This document shows, in pieces, positions 16,333-24,869 of a stretch of DNA of 64,000 nt. The stretch is from JBBQKG01 sp038326655 (GTDB taxonomy: Bacteria > Actinomycetota > Thermoleophilia > Solirubrobacterales > JBBDJG01), in contig JBBQKG010000010.1 in NCBI GenBank assembly GCA_038326655.1, positions 29,175-93,174 of the forward strand. The letters run 5' to 3'. Numbering within the stretch: position 1 is the stretch's first letter; every line of letters starts with the position of its first letter. The notes beneath the pieces were generated by a model that did not search any database, was not told where the DNA came from, and worked only from the letters and a program-made list of their open reading frames with translations. Position numbers and translations under genes: made by a program.

Positions 16333-16722
16333 ATGGCCGATCCGTACACCCTCAAGAAGCTCACCGAGGTGGACGACTCCGCCACCGGGTTCGGTCTTGG
16401 CGAAGTCCAGGAGGCCCGGTTCGCCACGGATGACCTGGGGGCCGAGCACACAGGTGTCAGCTACCACCGCCTCAAGCCCGGCAAGCGTCAGGGATTCGGC
16501 CATCGGCATGAGGACGCCGAGGAGGTCTACGTCGTGCTGGCGGGCTCCGGCCGCCTCAAGCTCGACGACCAGATCATCGGGATCGGGCCACTCGATGCGG
16601 TTCGGGTCGCACCCGGGGTGATCCGTGCATTCGAGGCCGGATCCGACGGGATCGAAGTGATCGCCTTCGGCCCGCGTCACAAGGGTGACGGCGAGCTGAT
16701 TCAGAATTGGTGGACCGACTGA
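16333..16722 (+). CDS. cupin-domain protein
   Basis: The 129-aa protein is a single conserved cupin. GFGHRHEDAEEVYVVLAGSG supplies the HxH...E metal ligands of cupin motif 1, and PLDAVRVAPGVIRAFEA corresponds to motif 2. AAGGAGG at 16321-16327, 5 nt before ATG 16333, sets the start. Substrate is unknown; small cupins of this type often bind metal and small metabolites. A VOC protein follows 30 bp downstream in the same direction. Confidence 0.85.
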   Translation: MADPYTLKKLTEVDDSATGFGLGEVQEARFATDDLGAEHTGVSYHRLKPGKRQGFGHRHEDAEEVYVVLAGSGRLKLDDQIIGIGPLDAVRVAPGVIRAFEAGSDGIEVIAFGPRHKGDGELIQNWWTD

Positions 16723-16752
16723 GCGCATCTGCGCGCCACGAAAGGAGAAGGC

Positions 16753-17124
16753 ATGGGACAGGCTGTAGTCCACTTCGAGATCATGGGGAACGACACCGGG
16801 AAGCTGTGGTCGTTCTACTCGGATCTGTTCGGCTGGAAGATCAATTCCGATAACCCGATGAACTACGGGATCGTCGACCGCGATGGCAATACCAATGCGG
16901 ATGGCATCGGGATCGGTGGCGGCGTCGGCGGGATGCCCGAGGGACGCCCGGGCCACGTCACCTTCTACGTCGAGGTGCCCGACGTGGAGGCCGCACTCGT
17001 AAAGGCCGAAAGCCTCGGCGGGAAGCGGCTGATGGGTCCGGAAAAGGTGACGGAGGGCGTCGAGATCGGCGTCTTCGACGACCCCGAGGGTCACCTGATC
17101 GGCGTCATCAAGTCCGCGTCGTAA
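16753..17124 (+). CDS. VOC (glyoxalase/bleomycin resistance) family protein
   Basis: The 123-aa protein has two beta-alpha-beta-beta-beta units: VVHFEIMGNDTGKLWSFYSDLFGWKI and HVTFYVEVPDVEAALVKAESLGGKR, ending with GVFDDPEGHLIGVIKS. H and E positions fit metal binding (H near the first strand, E in the DPEGH segment). Fold is certain; substrate is not. A good AAGGAGA ribosome site precedes ATG 16753. It is probably co-transcribed with the cupin and followed by a hairpin terminator. Confidence 0.9.
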   Translation: MGQAVVHFEIMGNDTGKLWSFYSDLFGWKINSDNPMNYGIVDRDGNTNADGIGIGGGVGGMPEGRPGHVTFYVEVPDVEAALVKAESLGGKRLMGPEKVTEGVEIGVFDDPEGHLIGVIKSAS

Positions 17125-17138
17125 GCCTTCGCGAGCTA

Positions 17139-17167
17139 CAGGGGCCCTGCTTCGGGTGGGGCCCTTG
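17139..17167 (+). terminator. terminator hairpin after the cupin-VOC operon
   Basis: CAGGGGCCC (17139-17147) can pair with GGGCCCTTG (17159-17167), with one G-U pair and an 11-nt loop. It lies 15 bp after the VOC stop. No T-run follows. Confidence 0.5.
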
Positions 17168-17213
17168 CGCGCGCGGGCCTGCGCGATTGCCGCGATCGCC
17201 GTGCGTCACGCCT

Positions 17214-17219
17214 TATGCT
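17214..17219 (+). promoter_or_regulatory. -10 element (TATGCT) for the glycosyltransferase
   Basis: TATGCT lies 11 nt before the ATG at 17231. No ribosome binding site is visible. Confidence 0.35.
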
Positions 17220-17230
17220 GCCGCCGCCGA

Positions 17231-18331
17231 ATGACGGGACCGCGAATCCTCATCCTCTCCGCCTCGATCGGTGAGGGTCACGACCTTCCGGCCCGTGTAC
17301 TCGCGAGCGGGATCGCCGAAGCGAACCCGGGCGCCGAAGTGGAGATCGCCGACGCTCTGGAGATGGTCAGCCCGGCACTCCGCAAGGTGCTGGTCGGCGG
17401 CTCCCAGTTCCACTCGGAGTGGGGCAATCGGGTGTTCGACCTCGAGTTCCGGCTGATCACCCGGTTCGCCCCCACACGTTGGCTGGCGCGCACCGTCCTG
17501 GCCCGCCCGGCAAGCCGGCGCATCGGCAGAGCCCTGGCGGCCGCGAGGCCGGACATCGTGGTATCGACCTACCCTGGCGCCACCGAGGTGCTTGGCATGC
17601 TCAGAGCGAGCGGCCGGCTCCAGGTCCCGGTCGTATCTGCGATCACCGACCTCGCCGCGCTGCTCTACTGGGCACATCCATCCGTCGACCTGCATCTGAT
17701 CACCCATCCCGAGTCCGTCGACGAGGTGCGATCGATCGCCCCTCGCAGCTCGATCGCATGCGTTCGCGGCCTCACCGACTCCTCGTTCTACGAGCCGCGC
17801 GAGCCCGCCCTGGCCCGCCGGGCGCTCGGACTGCCCGCGGGCGGTCCGGTGGTGGTCGTCTCCGGCGGCGGCTGGGCGGTCGGCGACCTGGCCGGAGCGG
17901 CCGAGGCCGCCCTCGCCCAGCCCGGTGTCACGGTCGTCTGTCTCTGCGGGCGCAGCGACGACGTGCGCGACGCGCTCACGCGTCGCTTCGCAGCCGAGGA
18001 CCGTGTGGCCGTATGGGGCTTCACGGACAGCATGAGCGACCTCCTCACGGCCGCCGACGTGCTCGTTCATTCGACCGCGGGCCTGACCGTGCTGGAGGCG
18101 ATCATGCGCGGCTGCCGCGTCATCTCCTACGGCTGGGCACGGGCCCACGTGCGGGTCAACAACCAGGCGTTCGAGCGCTTCGGGCTGGCGCAGGTCGCGA
18201 GGTCCCCTGAGGAGTTGCGCGCAAGCCTGCGCCGCAGCCTCGCCGAGCCGCACACGCCCGATCGATCCTTCGAGGCGCTCCCGACCGCAGCCTCGCTCGT
18301 GCTGGGGCTGGCGGGCGAGCCGCAGGGTTAG
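17231..18331 (+). CDS. GT28-like glycosyltransferase (MGDG synthase/MurG fold)
   Basis: The 366-aa enzyme has GT-B features of the diacylglycerol glycosyltransferase/MurG group: N-terminal ILILSASIGEGHDLPARVLA (the GGGH-type loop), DIVVSTYPGATEVLG, then the C-terminal nucleotide-sugar domain with VVVVSGGGWAVGDL and LLTAADVLVHSTAGLTVLEAI. It probably transfers a sugar from a nucleotide donor to a lipid or cell-wall acceptor on the inner membrane face. ATG 17231 was preferred over longer frames because the GEGH loop then sits near the N terminus. It meets the convergent DMT transporter with a 4-bp overlap. Confidence 0.82.
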   Translation: MTGPRILILSASIGEGHDLPARVLASGIAEANPGAEVEIADALEMVSPALRKVLVGGSQFHSEWGNRVFDLEFRLITRFAPTRWLARTVLARPASRRIGRALAAARPDIVVSTYPGATEVLGMLRASGRLQVPVVSAITDLAALLYWAHPSVDLHLITHPESVDEVRSIAPRSSIACVRGLTDSSFYEPREPALARRALGLPAGGPVVVVSGGGWAVGDLAGAAEAALAQPGVTVVCLCGRSDDVRDALTRRFAAEDRVAVWGFTDSMSDLLTAADVLVHSTAGLTVLEAIMRGCRVISYGWARAHVRVNNQAFERFGLAQVARSPEELRASLRRSLAEPHTPDRSFEALPTAASLVLGLAGEPQG

Positions 18332-19221
18332 GCCGTCTCAGGTCTCGGGCGGGGCTCGCTGATCACGCGGCCGACCGCCGGCGAGCGGGCCAGCACCAGC
18401 ACGCTGCCGAGGACCGCTCCGAGCGCCGCGGCGAGCACCCCACCGCCCAGCGCCGTCTCGCTCCAGCTCTCGCCGCCGACCAGTGGCGCGAGCACCACGG
18501 GGACCGCGATCTGCATCACCAATACCGCCGGCGCAACCCGCGTCGCGGCTGCCCGTTGAAGCGCGGTCGACTCGCTGACCACGCCGAGGACGACCACCGC
18601 TGCTGCGCCTGCCGCCCACGCGGCGACCGCGAGCCAGCGCCCCGCCGAGGCCTCCTCGGCGACCACCTTTGCGACGAACGCGGCCAGGCCGTCTGCCGCG
18701 CCGGCGCCGATCACCAGCAGCGCCGTCGGGCAGCGTCCCCGGACACGCGTCAAATAGGGAAGGATCGCAATCGCAGCCAGCAATCCCAGCGCGACCACCA
18801 GCCCGGCGTCCCTCGGGACCTCACCCGGCTCGCTCGGTGACGCCCAGGCGATCACGGCCACAGCCGCGATGATTGCGATCACCGCCGTGACCTCGCGTGG
18901 TCCGACGCGCTCGCCGAGGACCCGGGTCCCGAGGAACAGCAGCAGCAGCAGGCCCAGGGCGAGCGTGGGCTGGACCAAGGTCAACGGTGCGCGCTGCAGC
19001 GCCAGCACCTGAAGCGGCCAGCCCGCGAGCGAGAGCAGCGTCGCCCCGACCCAGACCGGTCGTCGCAGCAGATGACCGAGCAGCGCGGGGCGCAACGCAG
19101 CCTTCGCCGGAGCGCGCCGGGCCACCAGCGCCTGGAGCGCGTAACCGGTGTCGTAGCAAGCCGCCGCGCAGAGAGCCAGGCCGAACCCGAGCGCCAGCGA
19201 GTGGTCGATCACTGGCACCAT
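18328..19221 (-). CDS. DMT-superfamily (EamA-like) membrane transporter
   Basis: The 297-aa protein has about nine or ten hydrophobic segments arranged as two similar halves. The first half has LQRAPLTLVQPTLALGLLLLL and GERVGPREVTAVIAI; the second has ESTALQRAAATRVAPAVLVMQIAVPVVLAPLVGGESW, which echoes the drug/metabolite transporter pattern. Substrate is unknown. Its ATG is only 6 bp from the divergent deacetylase start, so its promoter must lie within that gene or the two share control. Confidence 0.8.
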   Translation of the reverse strand: MVPVIDHSLALGFGLALCAAACYDTGYALQALVARRAPAKAALRPALLGHLLRRPVWVGATLLSLAGWPLQVLALQRAPLTLVQPTLALGLLLLLFLGTRVLGERVGPREVTAVIAIIAAVAVIAWASPSEPGEVPRDAGLVVALGLLAAIAILPYLTRVRGRCPTALLVIGAGAADGLAAFVAKVVAEEASAGRWLAVAAWAAGAAAVVVLGVVSESTALQRAAATRVAPAVLVMQIAVPVVLAPLVGGESWSETALGGGVLAAALGAVLGSVLVLARSPAVGRVISEPRPRPETA

Positions 19222-19227
19222 CCCTCC

Positions 19228-19917
19228 ATGCGCAAACCCTTGCTGATCTCCGCTGCGCTCGGCGCCGCGTGGGCGTTACCCGCGCCGGCCCCGATCGTGC
19301 CGTTGGTCGCGCGCGCGCTGGGGCTGCCGCGACGCACGTCCGACACCGCGAGCGTGGCGCTCACCTTCGACGACGGTCCCCACCCGAGAGGCACCCCCGC
19401 GGTGCTCGAGGTCCTCCGGGAAGCCCAGGCGCGGGCGACCTTCTTCCTGGTCGGCGAGCAGGTCGATCGCAACGCCTCCCTGGCGGCCGAAATCGTCGCG
19501 GCCGGCCACTCGATCGCCCTGCACGGCCACCGCCACCGCAACGTGCTCCGCCTCACCCCTGGCCAGTTCGCTGAAGATCTTGAGCGCGGGATGACGACGA
19601 TCTGCGATCGCACTGGCGTGGCGCCGACGGTCTACCGGCCGCCCTATGGAATCTTCAGCACGGCAGGGCTCGAGATCGTGCGGCGGCGCGGCCTTCGTTC
19701 GCTGCTCTGGTCGCGCTGGGGCCACGACTGGCGGGCGCGAACCACTGCGCAGGCGATCACGGCAGAGGTCACCACCGGGCTGCGCGGCGGCGACGTCCTG
19801 CTGCTCCACGACGCCGATCACTACAGCGCCCCGGGCTCCTGGAAGAGGACTGCGGCCGCGCTGCCGCACGTGATCGCCGCGGTCGAGGCGGCCGGCTTGC
19901 GTGCGATCGCCATCTGA
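19228..19917 (+). CDS. polysaccharide deacetylase, exported
   Basis: The 229-aa CE4 enzyme has an N-terminal hydrophobic segment (KPLLISAALGAAWALPAPAP) that is probably a signal or anchor. NodB motifs are intact: TFDDGPHP, HGHRHRN, YRPPYG, WGHDWR and DVLLLHDADHY. It should de-N-acetylate peptidoglycan or an exported polysaccharide in a metal-dependent manner. It is smaller and more canonical than the other deacetylase at 1591. The neighbouring GT28-like enzyme suggests envelope glycan work. Confidence 0.92.
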   Translation: MRKPLLISAALGAAWALPAPAPIVPLVARALGLPRRTSDTASVALTFDDGPHPRGTPAVLEVLREAQARATFFLVGEQVDRNASLAAEIVAAGHSIALHGHRHRNVLRLTPGQFAEDLERGMTTICDRTGVAPTVYRPPYGIFSTAGLEIVRRRGLRSLLWSRWGHDWRARTTAQAITAEVTTGLRGGDVLLLHDADHYSAPGSWKRTAAALPHVIAAVEAAGLRAIAI

Positions 19918-19932
19918 GCCGTCGCGGGAGTG

Positions 19933-21318
19933 CTAGGTGAGGCGGTCGGGCGCCGGCGCCGCAGCCTCGCGCAGCCGATTTGCACCACTCACGATTGCCA
20001 GCGCCATCGCGGTCCCGATCGCGCTCATGAACAGCGTCTGCACCTCGGGCAATGCGAGCGGCGGCGCGGCTGTCGGCAACGGCACGCTGAGCAATGCCGC
20101 ATAGCCGATCACAAGCCATCCGAGGGCGACCACGCCCTGGCGAATGTTGCGCCCACTGACCGCGTGCGATATCGAAAGCCAGGCCAGCGTCGCGAACAGG
20201 GTCGTAACGCTCACGCTGTCCGCCTGCGCGGTGTCGAACTCGTCCAGGCGATGCGCGAGCAGGTATGGAAGCAGCGCGCCGACCAGGCAGGCGAAGGCCG
20301 TTACCGGAATGCCGCTGAACAGCCGCTCCCGAGCCCGTTGCATGATCGGCAGCTCTGCCGAGGATCTTTCTGCGGCCCGGGCCGCGGCGGCTGCTGCGGC
20401 CCGCCCGGCGGCGACGGCGGGCGTGTCGTTCAGCCAGGCCAGATAGCGTTCGACGCCCTCGCCCAACCGAGTCGACGCGCGCCACCCCAGTTCCTGCTCC
20501 GCCCTGCGACTCGAGATCTCGGCGCCCCCGAAGTCTCCCGTCCGCCCGGGCACGTGCACGATCTCGACGTCGCCGACGTGGCTTCCCACGGTGTCCGCCA
20601 CGTCGCGAATCGTCACGGTCTCGTCGCTGGAGAGGTTGTAGACGCGGTTGGTAGCGCATGGGTCGAGCGCCCGCACGACGCCTTCGGCGAGGTCCTCGAC
20701 GAACACGAACCGCCGGGTCTGCTTGCCGTCGCCGGCGATCGTCAAAGGCTCGCCGGCGATTGCCTTGCGGATGAAGATCGGGATCACCCCGGACGGCCTC
20801 GCGCGCGGGCCGTAGGGGATGCCAAAGCGCAGGATCGTGAACTCGACGCCATAGAGCTCCGCGTAGGACGTGCAGTACATCTCTCCCGCAAGCTTGCTGG
20901 CCGTGTAGATGTGGCGCGGGAGACCGAGCGGCGACTCTTCGTCGAGGAGGCCCGTGCCCGACTCGCCGTAGACCCAGACCGTGCTGCCGTAGATCACGCG
21001 AGCGATGCCCGCCGAACGGGCCGCCTCCAGCACCGAGAGGGTCCCGTGCGCGTTTGTCTGCTCGGCGCTCGAGGGCTGCTCGACGACGATCCCGACGTCA
21101 GCGGCGCCCGCCAGGTGAATGACGGCGTCGCAGCCCTGCATCGCACGGCCAAGCGCGTCGGCGTCGAGCAGGTCGCCGAGCACCGTTTCCACGTCTTCCG
21201 TGCGATGGTGCGCAGAAGGCATGAGGTCGAAGATGCGGGGCTGGATGCCGGCCGCCAGGAGCCGGTCGACGACATGCGAGCCGATGAAGCCGGACCCGCC
21301 GGTGACGAGCACCGTCAC
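19933..21318 (-). CDS. NAD-dependent epimerase/dehydratase with C-terminal membrane domain
   Basis: Residues 1-330 form an extended-SDR sugar-nucleotide epimerase: VTGGSGFIGSHV binds NAD, YGSTVWVYGES and YTASKLAGEM hold the catalytic Thr/Ser and YxxxK. An alanine-rich linker (AAAAAARAAERSSAE) leads to about 130 residues with three to four membrane helices, an unusual addition for this family. The GTG start at 21318 overlaps the stop of the aminotransferase gene (GTGA), so the two are translationally coupled. Likely role: making a modified nucleotide sugar at the membrane. Confidence 0.88.
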   Translation of the reverse strand: MTVLVTGGSGFIGSHVVDRLLAAGIQPRIFDLMPSAHHRTEDVETVLGDLLDADALGRAMQGCDAVIHLAGAADVGIVVEQPSSAEQTNAHGTLSVLEAARSAGIARVIYGSTVWVYGESGTGLLDEESPLGLPRHIYTASKLAGEMYCTSYAELYGVEFTILRFGIPYGPRARPSGVIPIFIRKAIAGEPLTIAGDGKQTRRFVFVEDLAEGVVRALDPCATNRVYNLSSDETVTIRDVADTVGSHVGDVEIVHVPGRTGDFGGAEISSRRAEQELGWRASTRLGEGVERYLAWLNDTPAVAAGRAAAAAAARAAERSSAELPIMQRARERLFSGIPVTAFACLVGALLPYLLAHRLDEFDTAQADSVSVTTLFATLAWLSISHAVSGRNIRQGVVALGWLVIGYAALLSVPLPTAAPPLALPEVQTLFMSAIGTAMALAIVSGANRLREAAAPAPDRLT

Positions 21319-22436
21319 GCCGGCTCCTCGTGTCCGGCGACGACGGGTTCGGGGGTTTCGAGGCCCCGGTAATAGAGCGGCACGCACCAGTGGTTCTCTG
21401 CCACCCAGTCGGTGTCGGGCAGCGTGTCACCCGTGCCCATGATCCGGTGACACGGGCGGTCGTAGACCTTTCCGGTCGAAGGCTCGGCCTGCTCGAAGAC
21501 GACGTACTTGTAGAGCCCCGACACCATTCCCTCGGGGAGCTCGAGCCGGGACGACCGGTAAAGCGGGTCGAGCACCGCGCGGGCGATCGCGTTCTTGCGC
21601 GCCACGATCTCCTCCATCCGCGCGGTCTGGACCAGGCCGAGTGCAGCAGTGAACTCACTCATCCGGAAGTTCAGACCGGGGTGCTCGTAAGTGGGCTTGC
21701 CATAGTTGCGAAACGCACGAGCGTGATCGAGTAGCTCTTCGTTCCTGGAGACAAGCATGCCGCCCTCCCCGGTCGAAATCGTCTTCGTCGCGTAAAACGA
21801 GTAGACGCCGGCGTCTCCCCACGAGCCTGGGTAACGCCCGCTCCAGCTCGCTCCGTGGGCGTGTGCGCAGTCCTCCAGCAGGAAGATTCCCTCTGCCCGG
21901 CAGTACGCAGCGATCGCGTCCACCTCGAACGCGAGGTGACCGCCGATGTGGACGATCACAGCTGCGCGCGGCCGATGCTGCCTCGCCTTGCGCTCGAAGT
22001 CCTCAAAGGACATGCAGAGGTCGTCCCTGTTGCAGTCGACGAACACCGGTCGCCCGCCTGCCCCGAGGACCGTCAGGGGAACGGCCATGAAGCTGTTCGA
22101 CGGGCAAAGCACGGCCTCACCGCCCACCGCAGCGAAATCGAGGGCCGCCAGCGCGCCGCCGGTCCAACTGCCGCAGGCCACCGAGCCCAGGCGGTTCCAG
22201 GCGCTCCAGGCCGCTTCGAAGCGTTTCGTCAGCTCACCCTCCGACCACTGCTCGGATTCGACGACCTCGTCCCAGAGCGCATGCAGGCGCGGCAGGTCGC
22301 GTCGATCGAAGCCGATTCCGAACTCGCTGTGATCAGCCTCGGGCACTGACAGAGGTGGGGGAAGTGTGGAGAGATTCCGGGCCGGGCCCGCGACGGTTCC
22401 TGCCTGCCACGGGTATTCACGACGCGGGGCCGCCAT
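21315..22436 (-). CDS. DegT/DnrJ/EryC1/StrS sugar aminotransferase
   Basis: This 373-aa PLP enzyme shows the family pattern: substrate loop ACGSWTGGALAALDFAAVG, PSNSFMAVPLTVLGAGGRPVFVDC, EDCAHAHGASWSGRYPGSWGD and the PLP-binding lysine in FYATKTISTGEGG (K about 214). Such enzymes aminate keto-sugars for glycans or natural products. Several positions differ from the common type, for example GGHLAFEVDAI where GHPAD-like is usual. Coupled to the epimerase downstream; together they make an amino sugar, identity unknown. Confidence 0.9.
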   Translation of the reverse strand: MAAPRREYPWQAGTVAGPARNLSTLPPPLSVPEADHSEFGIGFDRRDLPRLHALWDEVVESEQWSEGELTKRFEAAWSAWNRLGSVACGSWTGGALAALDFAAVGGEAVLCPSNSFMAVPLTVLGAGGRPVFVDCNRDDLCMSFEDFERKARQHRPRAAVIVHIGGHLAFEVDAIAAYCRAEGIFLLEDCAHAHGASWSGRYPGSWGDAGVYSFYATKTISTGEGGMLVSRNEELLDHARAFRNYGKPTYEHPGLNFRMSEFTAALGLVQTARMEEIVARKNAIARAVLDPLYRSSRLELPEGMVSGLYKYVVFEQAEPSTGKVYDRPCHRIMGTGDTLPDTDWVAENHWCVPLYYRGLETPEPVVAGHEEPA

Positions 22437-22466
22437 CTTAGACGGATCCCGGGGCCACGTGTCCGG

Positions 22467-22658
22467 TCAGGTAGCCCGGTAGAGCGAAAGGCCCAGCACG
22501 GCGACCACTGCGGTCGGCAAAATCCACCAGGCCGGTTCGCCCGCACCCTCGAGCGCGCCGGTGAGGCCGAGCGCGACCACGACCACAGCGGCGATCGTGG
22601 GGTCATCGCCGATCACGAAGTCGTAGAAGAACTTCGCCAGGGCACGAAGGCGCCGCAT
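22467..22658 (-). CDS. small membrane protein, 63 aa
   Basis: MRRLRALAKFFYDFVIGDDP is followed by two hydrophobic segments (IAAVVVVALGLTGAL and AWWILPTAVVAVLGLSL). The ATG shares its A with the TGA of the upstream membrane protein (TGATG), so it is translated with it. I do not recognise a family; the constant pairing suggests an accessory subunit of the COG4280-like protein. Confidence 0.7.
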   Translation of the reverse strand: MRRLRALAKFFYDFVIGDDPTIAAVVVVALGLTGALEGAGEPAWWILPTAVVAVLGLSLYRAT

Positions 22659-23416
22659 CACGAAGTCGCCGCGGCCGGGGGAAGGTGACGGCGAGCGTGC
22701 CGTCGCCGCAGCGCGGCAACCAGCGCGAGCGAGGTCGCGAGCGTGAACGCCAGCAGCGCGAGGATCGCACCATCGCCGCCCGGCCAGTGAGCACCCGCTC
22801 CCTCGGCGCCCCAAAACATGCCGAACGTCGTGAGCATCACTCCGACCCCGAACTTGAGCGTGTTCTCCGGCACCTGGCTGAGGGGTGCGTGGACGGCGAT
22901 GCCGGCCGCGGCGACCACGACCACCGCGCTGCCGGCGGCCAGTGCCGCGAGCCCGATGTTGTGCTGGTTCGAGCCGAACGTGATCGCGATGAACGCCACC
23001 TCGAGGCCTTCGAGCAGCACTCCCTTGAAAGACAGCGTGAACCCGTAGCCGTCGATCGCCTGGGGCTCGCGGCCCGCTGCCCGCGCCGCCGCGAGCTCTT
23101 GCGTGAAGACCTCGTCCTCGTCGTGCAGCGGCTTGAACCCGCTGGCACGCAGGATTGCCTTGCGCAACCACTGCAGCCCGAAGACCAGCAACAGACCGCC
23201 CACGACTAGGCGCAAGGTGTCGATCGGCAACGCCGTGAGCGCCGGGCCCAGCACGGCCACGATCCCGGCGAGCACGACGAGCGCGGCCGCGGTGCCGGCC
23301 AGCGCCGAACGCCATCCGCGGGTCAAGCCGGCGGCGAGCACGATCGTCACCGCCTCGACGCCTTCGACTGCGCAGGCCACGAACACCGCGACGAAGAGCA
23401 GGACGTCGCGGCTCAC
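22658..23416 (-). CDS. multi-pass membrane protein, COG4280/GDT1-like
   Basis: The 252-aa protein has about seven membrane segments. It contains two EGxE motifs in membrane helices, ACAVEGVEAVTIVLAAG near the N terminus and LLEGLEVAFIAITFG in the second half, the internal duplication seen in UPF0016/GDT1-like cation transporters. It resembles the uncharacterised COG4280 group. A charged loop (KPLHDEDEVFTQELAAARAAGRE) separates the halves. Manganese or calcium transport is plausible but inferred. Confidence 0.75.
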   Translation of the reverse strand: MSRDVLLFVAVFVACAVEGVEAVTIVLAAGLTRGWRSALAGTAAALVVLAGIVAVLGPALTALPIDTLRLVVGGLLLVFGLQWLRKAILRASGFKPLHDEDEVFTQELAAARAAGREPQAIDGYGFTLSFKGVLLEGLEVAFIAITFGSNQHNIGLAALAAGSAVVVVAAAGIAVHAPLSQVPENTLKFGVGVMLTTFGMFWGAEGAGAHWPGGDGAILALLAFTLATSLALVAALRRRHARRHLPPAAATS

Positions 23417-23469
23417 GGCCTCAACAGCCGGGCAGGCGTCGCGGCGGGTGTCCGGCGGAAGACAGAGCT

Positions 23470-24375
23470 CTAGGTCGCGACCGTCAGCACGATCTTCCCG
23501 CGCGTGTGCCCGGACTCGCTGAGCTCGTGGGCCCGCTGAACGTCGGTGAGCGCGATCGCCTCCGCCAGCTCCACGCGCACATCGCCGGCCGCTACCAGGT
23601 CCCCGATTCGTGCCAGCTGCTCAGAGCTGGGGCTCATCACGAGCAGCTCTGCGCGCGCGCCGCGCGCTCGAGCCGCCTCCGTGGGCGGAGCGGCGGCGAT
23701 CGTGACCAGAATGCCTCCCTCGCGCACCGTGGGCACCAGCGTCTGCGTGGTCTCCCCGCCGACCGTGTCGAGCGCGACGTCGACGCCGCTCACCGCCTCG
23801 GCGACATCCTGCCGCGTGTAGTCGAGGTACTCATCCGCACCGAGGCCGAGCACGAAATCGCGGTTGTGTGACGATCCGGTGCCGATCGCTCGTGCTCCCG
23901 CGAGCTTTGCGAACTGCACCGCGAAGTGACCGACGCCACCCGCGGCGCCCGCGATCAGCGCCGTCTGCCCGCGCTCGAGCCCGCCGCGGTCGAACAGCGC
24001 CTGCCATGCGGTGAGCCCCGCCACGGGTATCGCCGCAGCCTGCTCATGAGTCACGCCGGCGGGCTTTTTCGCGATCAGAGCCGCCGGGGCCGTGGCGAGC
24101 TCCCCGTAGGCGCCGCTCGCGGCGAAGCCGAACACGTCGTCTCCCTCGGCGAAGCCCTCGGCGCGCGACACCTCGACGGTTCCCGAGACATCGTTGCCGA
24201 GCACCGCCGGTAGCTCCTTGTCTGCGAGGCCGCGCCGGTATTTCCAATCGATCGGGTTGACCGACGCCGCGCGGACCTTGATCAGCACCTCGCCGTCGCC
24301 CGGCTCGGGTCGCTCGACCTCCTCGTAACGAAGGACGTCCGGGTTTCCGGTCACGTGGAGCACAACGGCTTGCAT
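23470..24375 (-). CDS. NADP-dependent quinone reductase-like MDR oxidoreductase
   Basis: The 301-aa zinc-independent medium-chain reductase has the GroES-like N-terminal half (VLIKVRAASVNPIDWKYRRG, VLGNDVSGTV) and the Rossmann half with LIAGAAGGVGHFAVQFAKLAGA. The final GHTRGKIVLTV is typical of quinone oxidoreductase/enone reductases. AAGGAG lies upstream of ATG 24375. It likely detoxifies quinones or enals with NADPH. It stands apart from its neighbours, which are membrane proteins and gene remnants. Confidence 0.92.
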   Translation of the reverse strand: MQAVVLHVTGNPDVLRYEEVERPEPGDGEVLIKVRAASVNPIDWKYRRGLADKELPAVLGNDVSGTVEVSRAEGFAEGDDVFGFAASGAYGELATAPAALIAKKPAGVTHEQAAAIPVAGLTAWQALFDRGGLERGQTALIAGAAGGVGHFAVQFAKLAGARAIGTGSSHNRDFVLGLGADEYLDYTRQDVAEAVSGVDVALDTVGGETTQTLVPTVREGGILVTIAAAPPTEAARARGARAELLVMSPSSEQLARIGDLVAAGDVRVELAEAIALTDVQRAHELSESGHTRGKIVLTVAT

Positions 24376-24441
24376 CGGCGACTCCTTCTGGGCGGACACG
24401 GGTGCGGGAAGGCCCAGTAAGGGTACGGAAGTCCGCTGGGA

Positions 24442-24624
24442 CTACTCGGCCGGGCCGGCGCCCGCGCCGAGCTCGGCCAGCAGCGCCTCGACCACGAGCG
24501 GGTCAAACTGCGTTCCGGCACAGCGACGCATCTCCTCGACCGTTTCCGAGACCGCAAGCGCGGGCCGGTGCGGACGGTCGGACGAGCGCTGGGCGGCTTT
24601 TCTTGAGCGAGCCGAGAAACTCAC
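24442..24624 (-). pseudogene. HD-GYP phosphodiesterase C-terminal remnant
   Basis: The 60-codon frame contains SSDRPHRPALAVSETVEEMRRCAGTQFDPLVVEALLAEL. This matches only the last helices of HD-GYP c-di-GMP phosphodiesterases (the catalytic HD and GYP motifs are absent). An AGGAGG precedes its GTG, so it may still be expressed as a small peptide. It is a truncated relic. Confidence 0.65.
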
Positions 24625-24633
24625 GAAGGCCTC

Positions 24634-24735
24634 CTAATGCCCGGAGCCTCGTACCGTGTGCCAGCTCTCCCAGGTGATGTGCAGGATCATGGCCGTGATC
24701 ACCAGGGCCAGGACCGGGTCAGCAATCGGCACGCC
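24634..24735 (-). pseudogene. cation diffusion facilitator (CDF) fragment
   Basis: The last 33 codons of this frame read GVPIADPVLALVITAMILHI then TWESWHTVRGSGH, resembling the last membrane helix of CDF metal transporters (LPxADPIVGLLIT...). The rest of the transporter is missing. It overlaps another remnant in a different frame. Confidence 0.5.
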
Positions 24736-24869
24736 ACGATCGTATCCATCCACGGGATGTGGATGACGCCGCTCAGCGCCATGCCGGCCGATGGAGCGGA
24801 CGGAAACGCCGCCGCCATGCTCCATTCGCCGACAAACGCAGCCAGGCGCTCGACGGCAGGATTGGTCAC
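24699..24869 (-). pseudogene. 5' fragment of a DUF1579-like protein
   Basis: A GTG at 24869 overlaps the SDR stop (GTGA) and begins TNPAVERLAAFVGEWSMAAAF, which looks like the N terminus of DUF1579/heme-binding-like barrel proteins. Similarity ends after about 30 residues and the frame stops at 24699 inside the CDF remnant. Confidence 0.45.
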
